DNA of 62,458 nucleotides from Barthelona sp. PAP020 (taxonomy: Eukaryota > Metamonada: BaSk clade): assembly GCA_040182905.1 (NCBI GenBank), contig JARQWU010000031.1:1-62458 (forward strand), written 5' to 3'. Shown here one piece after another: positions 57,301-62,458 of the stretch. The notes beneath the pieces were generated by a model. The model saw nothing but the letters and a program-made list of their open reading frames with translations. It was not told the DNA's origin and did not search any database. A program made the position numbers and the translations under genes. Position 1 is the stretch's first letter; each line of letters opens with the position of its first letter.

Positions 57301-58764
57301 TTATTTTGTCCGTTTCTTTTTTCGTTTGTTGTGCTTGGTTTTATCTTCGGTGTGTTCTTTGTGTTTTTTCTTCAATTTTTTGTGTGTGGATGATGATTGG
57401 AAGTCTCTTTGTTCTGAATCGTCAATTTGATCCAAAGCATTGATTCCTTGAAGAGAATTTACATTTGATGCACCTGAAGATGTTGATACTGGCATCATTT
57501 GAGCCAACATTTCTTGTTTTAACCTTTTGAGTAAATCTTCCTTTTCCTTTGATATGGAATGCTTAACTTCTTCTTCAATTTCATCAACTTCTTGAACTGT
57601 TTCGACATGTTGGAGATTAATTTTTCTTTGATGCAAACGCTCACTGAGAGACTGGAAGTTGTTGAGCTTTGGCTGTATTTGGAGTTCTTCATCCAACTCA
57701 AAAACTTCATTTTTTTCAGCAGTTTCCTGATCATCAGTGTCTTCATTATCACTATCTTCATTGTCACTCTCCTCCTCATTACTTTCCTCCTCTTCAAAAG
57801 TGTGGATCTTTATTTGAGATTTTGCCAATCCATATTTATTTTCAGGTACTTTGTTGTTTGTAGAGATGTCAGGTGCAGTTTGTTGATCATTCATTTCATC
57901 ATCTTCGTCTAAATCGTAATTTGAAAAGAAGGTATCAATATTCTGCTTTTTTTCATTATCTGAGCTGGGAATTTCAGGTTCTGTGATAGATTCAACTACT
58001 TTGTGTTCATGAGGCTCCTCTTGAATATTAACACACAGTTTTTCAGTTGAAAATTGCTCAATTTCAGGAATTGTGGAAGTAGAAACTTTAACAACAGGAC
58101 CAAACTCTTGTTTCTCCATAATATCACCCAATTTTGACTCACACTGAAGTAAAGACGTTTGGAGAAAATCGTGTAGTTTTCGAACTTCATTCTCTCGTTT
58201 GTGGTAATATAATTTGAGAATAAACAGGTATAAACCTTCAATATTATCTTTTGGATAACTAAAATACTGAAACGATGTTGCTTGATCATGATTTGGAGTT
58301 ACCAAAAATATATTATTATGTGTCTTAAAATGCGTTAAAAATTCCTCGAAATGACTCAAACTTCCATCAATACTACTGTTTAATAAATATATAAAACCAT
58401 CACATTGTTTGTATATGTCAATATTTTTTGCATCATTCGGTATCATCATTCTATTGTTGTTGTTTGGTTTTATCAAAGATTCATCTACGATATCCATACA
58501 TCCAATTGATAAATTCAGGTTGGTAAACACATCAACAACATCAACATTGTGCATTTCAATACTTTTGGTTGGTTCATATTTTGGATCAATGTCTTTTTTC
58601 CTGAGTCGTCGGATCAAATTAGTTTTTCCAACCCCTCTGACTCCATAAATACCAATGGTCAAATTTGTCTTTGGAACTTCATCTTTCGCATTTATTTGTC
58701 GAAAATGAGGGGACTTCTCGACAGTTGGAACACTGTCACCGGTTAAAAAATCAAAAAAACCCAT
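57301..58764 (-). CDS. RABL6/Parf-like GTPase with long acidic-basic tail
   Basis: A 487-residue protein. The N-terminal GTPase-like domain (about 35-215) has a P-loop GVRGVGKT, a switch-II-like CMDIVDE in place of DTAGQ, and TPNHDQ where NKxD is expected. Nucleotide handling is therefore probably altered, as in RABL6. Residues about 270-370 are acidic (EEEESNEEESDNED), and the tail is Lys-rich, ending KRKKKRTK (probable nuclear localisation). This order matches vertebrate RABL6/Parf, implicated in cell-cycle control and growth. It is a neighbour of eL8 (87 bp between its start and the eL8 stop). Confidence 0.75.
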   Translation of the reverse strand: MGFFDFLTGDSVPTVEKSPHFRQINAKDEVPKTNLTIGIYGVRGVGKTNLIRRLRKKDIDPKYEPTKSIEMHNVDVVDVFTNLNLSIGCMDIVDESLIKPNNNNRMMIPNDAKNIDIYKQCDGFIYLLNSSIDGSLSHFEEFLTHFKTHNNIFLVTPNHDQATSFQYFSYPKDNIEGLYLFILKLYYHKRENEVRKLHDFLQTSLLQCESKLGDIMEKQEFGPVVKVSTSTIPEIEQFSTEKLCVNIQEEPHEHKVVESITEPEIPSSDNEKKQNIDTFFSNYDLDEDDEMNDQQTAPDISTNNKVPENKYGLAKSQIKIHTFEEEESNEEESDNEDSDNEDTDDQETAEKNEVFELDEELQIQPKLNNFQSLSERLHQRKINLQHVETVQEVDEIEEEVKHSISKEKEDLLKRLKQEMLAQMMPVSTSSGASNVNSLQGINALDQIDDSEQRDFQSSSTHKKLKKKHKEHTEDKTKHNKRKKKRTK

Positions 58765-58851
58765 AAAAATAACAAATAGGAAAAAAAATCACCAAATCAA
58801 AAAATTTATAAAATTCCTTCAATAATGAATGACTAAAAACTAAAAAAAAAA

Positions 58852-59818
58852 TTACAAAGCTTGCATACTCTTGATGTGTCTCTCTCTGATAGCTCTTTTG
58901 GCCATTGAACGGGAAGAAAGAATAGGTTCTCCACGTTTTGTGGGAATAACAGAGAATTGTCCCCTGACAGAATCCAAAATTAAGCTGAAACTGGGTTGAT
59001 CCTCAGGAAGAATATCTGTGAAGGCAACACAGGTGACATTCTTCTGTCTGACCATCTCACCAAGAACGGACTTTGATTTAACAATGGCATAAGGCACACC
59101 ACATTTGTTGCACAAAACAGGAAGATAAAGAACCAACTACAAAGTTAGTATGAAAAATATATGGGCAAGTGGAATAAAAAAAATAAACCTTCCACCCCTG
59201 AATCAGCGATTCATAAAAGTCATCAACGTGTCAACACCAGGACTGTATTACAACTCTGGCTCACCGTCTCAATACCCAAAGGATAAGTATAAAATCAGTG
59301 TAAAATAACATATCGTATGACTAAAAGGTTAAAAAAAGAAAATTGAAGAGAAAAAATCACAAAATACATACTTCTAAAGGGGAAACATCACGAGCAATCA
59401 GAACTAGTTTGGCCTTCTTCTGCTCAATAGCTTTTGTCACTTGATTCATACCGAACTCCAAACAGGGTTTTCTTTCAGCGTTGACATCTTTGTTGGATTC
59501 AGCCATTTGACGAATTCTTTCCTTCTTCTCTTGATGAGACTCAGGACGATAATTCTTCATAGCCATTCCATAAAGCTTGCCCATCAAGTTCTTGTTCAAA
59601 ACATTGTTGAATTGATCAATTTGGGCAGGACGAACAAAACGCTGTTTTAAAACCTTACGCATTCTTTGAACACGAACATAGCGAGGGAAACGAACAAAGT
59701 GAGTTAAATCACGCTTCTTCGCAACACCATATCCAATACCGCGTTCAGGCTTATGAACGGTGTAACGGAAGTCTTTGGCGATTTTGGGTTTGGTAGAGGT
59801 AACAGTGGGACGGGCCAT
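58852..59818 (-). CDS. RPL7A: Large-subunit ribosomal protein eL8 (RPL7A), two exons
   Basis: The CDS is complement(join(58852..59136,59372..59818)), 243 residues. Exon 1 starts MARPTVTSTKP and carries KRDLTHFVRFPRYVRVQRMR and the L7Ae-fold start KKAKLVLIARDVSPLE. Exon 2 resumes LVLYLPVLCNKCGVPYAIVK. The junction falls exactly inside the conserved DVDPIELVVFLPALC-type block, phase 0. It is a kink-turn RNA-binding protein of the 60S subunit. The family's relatives (15.5K/L7Ae) also bind C/D snoRNAs. The 235-nt intron has a GC-richer core, unlike the other introns here. Start at 59818 is chosen; an upstream in-frame Met is in the T-rich leader. Confidence 0.95.
59137..59371 (-). other. 235-nt intron of eL8
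   Basis: On the minus strand it has donor GTATGT, perfect branch-point sequence TACTAAC and acceptor TTTGTAG. Its removal joins the eL8 reading frame exactly. It is about six times longer than the four other firm introns in the window. Confidence 0.92.
59188..59284 (-). ncRNA. Candidate intron-encoded structured RNA (C/D snoRNA-like 3' half)
   Basis: The middle of the eL8 intron is about 97 nt of mixed composition between T-rich flanks. On the minus strand it shows TGATGA (59225-59220), 13 nt, then CTGA (59206-59203), the order and spacing of box C' and box D. A small perfect stem TGAATC/GATTCA surrounds the CTGA. A longer stem can form from GTATT and AATAC (59245-59275). A convincing first box C and terminal stem are missing, so class is uncertain. 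RPL7A introns host C/D snoRNAs in vertebrates, which makes the location suggestive. Confidence 0.4.
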
Positions 59819-60031
59819 GTGAAAAAAAATGTGAATAAAAATTGGGAAGGTCAAATTTTTGTTGCAATTTTTTGAATCTTTTTTATCATTTATGCGTATT
59901 TTGGGAAAAAATGGAAATATGGGAGGCGAGTGTCGGTGATTAAAACAAAAAATTGGATTTGCGAAGTTTGTGGTTGTTGTTCAACCAGTTGTTTGCATGT
60001 TGATATTACTGTTTTTATATTGCGATCGAAT

Positions 60032-60685
60032 ATGTTGGGAAATCCACAGATTAAAATTGTCGTTACTGGAGACGGAACGGTAGGAAAGACATGTCTGTTG
60101 CACATGTACGCAACGAACAAGTTTCCAGAGAAAGTTCCTTTTGATTATTTCTTTAATACTAATTATTAGTATGATGCAACTATATTTGATAACTATGTCA
60201 CGAAAGTTCAAATTGATTCAGAAACGATTTATAAAGTATGTCTTTGGGATACTGCAGGGCAAGAATCTTTGGACAATCTGCGACCTTTGTCATATTCAGG
60301 GGCTCATGTGGTTTTGATATGCTTTGATGTTACCAATCCAAATTCTTTTCAGCATTTAAAGAGCAAATGGGCCGTTGAGGCCAAACATCATCTTCGAAAT
60401 GATGTTCCCATTGTTGTTGTGGGTACAAAGACGGATTTAAGGCATGACGAAACACGATTACAGGAATTGCAACGAAATGGTGAGACATATTTGACGCCTC
60501 AGGATGGATATAACATTGCAAAAGAAATTGGTGCTAAAACTTATGTAGAGTGTTCTGCTTTAAAATGTCATGGTGTAAAAGAAGTCTTTGATGAAGCCAT
60601 CACCGAGGGAATATTGTATCAACAAAATAGTCAAGCAAATGTTCCTTCACTAGGGTCAACAGGATCATGTTGCTTTATTTTATAA
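60032..60685 (+). CDS. Rho-family small GTPase, two exons
   Basis: The CDS is join(60032..60133,60170..60685), 205 residues. Exon 1 encodes MLGNPQIKIVVTGDGTVGKT and ends NKFPEK; exon 2 resumes YDATIFDNYVTKVQ. The G motifs are all present: GDGTVGKT (13-20), effector Thr38, DTAGQE (61-66), GTKTDL and ECSALK. A Rho-type insert helix (about RHDETRLQELQ) places it in the Rho/Rac family. The C-terminus CCFIL is a CAAX box, whose final Leu predicts geranylgeranylation, with an adjacent Cys that could be palmitoylated. It regulates actin and membrane dynamics. Without splicing the frame stops at TAG (60167-60169). It is divergent from eL8 with 213 bp between starts. Confidence 0.92.
60134..60169 (+). 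other. 36-nt spliceosomal intron in the Rho GTPase
   Basis: Donor GTTCCT is non-consensus, branch-like TACTAAT sits near the end and the acceptor is ATTAG. Removal is phase 0 and rebuilds the conserved switch I (FPEK/YDATIFDNY). The intron contains the in-frame stop, so unspliced RNA is non-coding for the full protein. Confidence 0.9.
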
Positions 60686-60742
60686 ATATTAAATTACTTT
60701 TCAGATTTTTTTTCTTTCAAATGCATCCTTGATGCAACCCTA

Positions 60743-61504
60743 ATGGTGGTTGTTATACTTTCTTGTTGGATTTTACTTGGTTTTGTTTGTGGGATTGTTT
60801 TTTTTTATGGTGCCAAATATTATTTGAAGAGCAGCAGCGTGCCAGTCTTCCAAACATATCGAAGAATCAAGTTATTCTACATTTTGTTCCTTTGCGTGAT
60901 GTTCATACATATTTTCATGTTGATTTCTTCTGTTTTGTTTGATAGAATTTCATTTTTCAACAAATATTTGTATAATCCCATTATTTTTTGTGGCGTGTAT
61001 AATTGGATTATTATTATTACCATTTTTTACATGAACAGGCTCTCTTGTTTCAAACAAATTTTTTTCTCTTCTGCCATTTCTTTCATCATTTTTATTCCGG
61101 TTTATTTTTTTAATTTTATAAACCCATTTAACTCGTTGTATGTAGTACATCCATCTGATATCAATTATATGCTATTGGATTGGATTTTAGTCTTTTTTTT
61201 TTGCATTTGTTTGGCAGATGAAATCCTGATTTGTCTTTTTATTAAATTGGAAGATTCCAATATTAATATAAAGCACGTAAATAAAATTCAAAAATTCAAA
61301 ATTATCAATTTATGTTTGCTATTCCTTGTGCAATTGTTTTCTCTGTTCGTCAGATTTTATTTTGAGTACATCGAGACGTATATTGTTTTTTGCTCACTCT
61401 CTTTTTATCTTGTATCTTCAATTAATATATGGTTCTTTTCAATTTCAACACTCAGCAACATTTCCTCTCTCACAACACATCCAAGATTTTCAGCCAAGGT
61501 TTAA
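60743..61504 (+). CDS. Seven-helix membrane protein, unknown
   Basis: A 253-residue protein, mostly Phe/Ile/Leu-rich, with about seven hydrophobic helices (first VVVILSCWILLGFVCGIVFF). The short loops are charged. There is no recognisable transporter or receptor motif; a THH1/TOM1-type or other 7TM family is conceivable but not shown. The gene starts 57 bp after the Rho gene on the same strand and ends 10 bp from the convergent coiled-coil gene, so its 3' UTR must overlap that gene. Confidence 0.7.
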   Translation: MVVVILSCWILLGFVCGIVFFYGAKYYLKSSSVPVFQTYRRIKLFYILFLCVMFIHIFMLISSVLFDRISFFNKYLYNPIIFCGVYNWIIIITIFYMNRLSCFKQIFFSSAISFIIFIPVYFFNFINPFNSLYVVHPSDINYMLLDWILVFFFCICLADEILICLFIKLEDSNINIKHVNKIQKFKIINLCLLFLVQLFSLFVRFYFEYIETYIVFCSLSFYLVSSINIWFFSISTLSNISSLTTHPRFSAKV

Positions 61505-61514
61505 AATCATGAAC

Positions 61515-62018
61515 TCAGATAGTTGCATTTATTTTTTCCTGAAGGTCAACCAATTTAGGAGTTTCATCCAACAATGTTTTAATATTTGCTTCAGCTTGGT
61601 TAATTCCTTGTTGAAAATTAGCTTTTGTCACATTTTCTTTCATTTTTAAAAGCTGACACAACGTTTTAAATTTGTTCATCAATAAAATTTCTTCTTGAAT
61701 GTTTTCCATTTTTTGTTCCAAGTATTCATATTTTTCAATCAATTCATCTGTTTGACAAATGATTTCTTTTGTATTCACCTGAACATTGACAATTTTGTCT
61801 TCTAAATCGTTAAAAACAGTTGTGGTTTTATCAATATGTTTCAATTGATCTGTAAATAAATAAGAGCTGTCCTGTAAAAGTAATTCCAATGATTTTTCTG
61901 TCTTTTCTAACATCACTCGTAACATTGATTCAGAATGTTGTTGCTCCAACAATTCATCCATATTAACTTCTGAATTTAAGAAAGGTGCCAATTCACCATT
62001 TGTTAAAAACTCACTCAT
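61515..62018 (-). CDS. Small coiled-coil protein
   Basis: A 167-residue protein beginning MSEFLTNGELAPFLNSEVNM. It is a continuous helix from about 25 to 165 with heptad-like spacing (ELLEQQHSESMLRVMLEKTEK). No catalytic or membrane feature is present. Size and style fit small subunits of tethering or BLOC/COG-type complexes, but there is no diagnostic motif and I assign none. The frame is open upstream to 62102, but that part is Phe/Lys-rich leader. The stop is 10 bp from the stop of the opposing gene. Confidence 0.65.
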   Translation of the reverse strand: MSEFLTNGELAPFLNSEVNMDELLEQQHSESMLRVMLEKTEKSLELLLQDSSYLFTDQLKHIDKTTTVFNDLEDKIVNVQVNTKEIICQTDELIEKYEYLEQKMENIQEEILLMNKFKTLCQLLKMKENVTKANFQQGINQAEANIKTLLDETPKLVDLQEKINATI

Positions 62019-62405
62019 GATAATGAGAAGAAAAAAAAACAGGAATTCTTTTAAGTGTTTCTTTTTGATAATTAAACAAAAAGTAAAAGATATAAAATTC
62101 ATTTAAAGAATATGTTATCCAAATTAAATATTTCAAATTTCAGAAGATTAGAATTTTCTGAAAATTCTTCTTTCATTTGCTAAAGAACCAAAACAAAACA
62201 CTTCTTTGTTATTTTCCCCTTAAAAAAGGTGGAAATATTGAAAGATGTGTATTAATTTTGAACATCTCAAAACCTTTGTTAATTATACAAAAAATTGACT
62301 TCAACATAAATTAATAAAGATGTTGTGACAGTATTATCAGAAAAAAGAAGAAAATGTTCTCTTGAATGAATAATAGTTTTTTTGTTGCAAAAGTTGAGTT
62401 TAAAG
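62019..62405. other. Divergent intergenic region at the right edge
   Basis: 387 bp, AT-rich, holding the promoters of the coiled-coil gene and of a possible gene at the edge. No other feature is seen. Confidence 0.5.
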
Positions 62406-62458
62406 ATGTTTACAGGTGACGATTTGACGAAATTGGTGAATTGTGTGGGTCTTGCTGT
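62406..62458 (+). CDS. Possible 5' end of a gene cut by the window edge
   Basis: An ATG at 62406 opens a frame (MFTGDDLTKLVNCVGLA) that is still open at the window end. It lies downstream of a T-rich tract, as other genes here do, and is divergent from the coiled-coil gene. It is too short to recognise. Confidence 0.4.
   Translation, partial: MFTGDDLTKLVNCVGLA

Noticed and set aside
59188-59284. H/ACA snoRNA interpretation of the eL8 intron core
   Set aside because: No H box (ANANNA) between two hairpins and no ACA three bases from a 3' end could be located; C/D-like boxes fit better.
1-62458. CRISPR array or prokaryotic defence locus
   Set aside because: The window is eukaryotic nuclear DNA with spliceosomal introns; the only regular short repeats are coding (51-bp units) and have no spacers.

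Overview
The window is nuclear DNA of an AT-rich, very gene-dense, intron-poor unicellular eukaryote that uses the standard code (TAA and TGA both end recognisable proteins). It carries about 25 complete genes, nearly all single-exon, with a partial gene possible at each edge. The five best-supported introns are four of 33-41 nt and one of 235 nt. A Tectonic-family gene, a ciliary transition-zone component, indicates that the organism builds a cilium or flagellum. An iron-type alcohol dehydrogenase of bacterial style hints at fermentative capacity. I cannot place the organism more precisely than a flagellated protist (or zoosporic lineage).

Layout: 0.1-12.8 kb is a housekeeping block: a 51-bp-repeat protein, ADA2, TRM82/WDR4, a BRO1-domain protein, an NTF2-like protein, BOP1/ERB1, a PP2A B'' subunit, an HD-domain hydrolase, a small hypothetical protein and a long basic coiled-coil repeat protein. 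12.8-13.95 kb is gene-free and holds the first copy of a dispersed repeat. 14-24.5 kb carries Fe-ADH, long-chain acyl-CoA synthetase, an ING-like PHD protein, PDI, a divergent TBP and CTR9. 25.3-45.8 kb is one uninterrupted 20.6-kb gene for a 6,861-residue surface protein (signal peptide, beta-solenoid-like ectodomain, IPT/TIG domains, Cys-rich GCC2/GCC3-like module, about 8-9 membrane helices). After a coiled-coil gene comes the second copy of the dispersed repeat, in which modules are inverted and reordered. 47.9-51.2 kb is a GC-richer divergent pair: Tectonic and a coiled-coil protein. 51.5-62.4 kb holds a hypothetical gene, a PQ-loop transporter, NEMF/RQC2, a RABL6-like GTPase, ribosomal protein eL8 with a candidate intron-encoded ncRNA, a Rho GTPase with a 36-nt intron, a 7TM protein and a coiled-coil protein.

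Genes are packed in divergent and convergent pairs with intergenic gaps often under 100 bp. AATAAA-type signals lie close to stop codons and T-rich tracts lie just upstream of many start codons. Functional themes are transcription and chromatin (ADA2, TBP, CTR9, ING-like), ribosome biogenesis and quality control (BOP1, eL8, NEMF), membrane traffic and signalling (BRO1, Rho, RABL6, PP2A B'', PQ-loop), ciliary transition zone (Tectonic) and cell surface (the giant protein).
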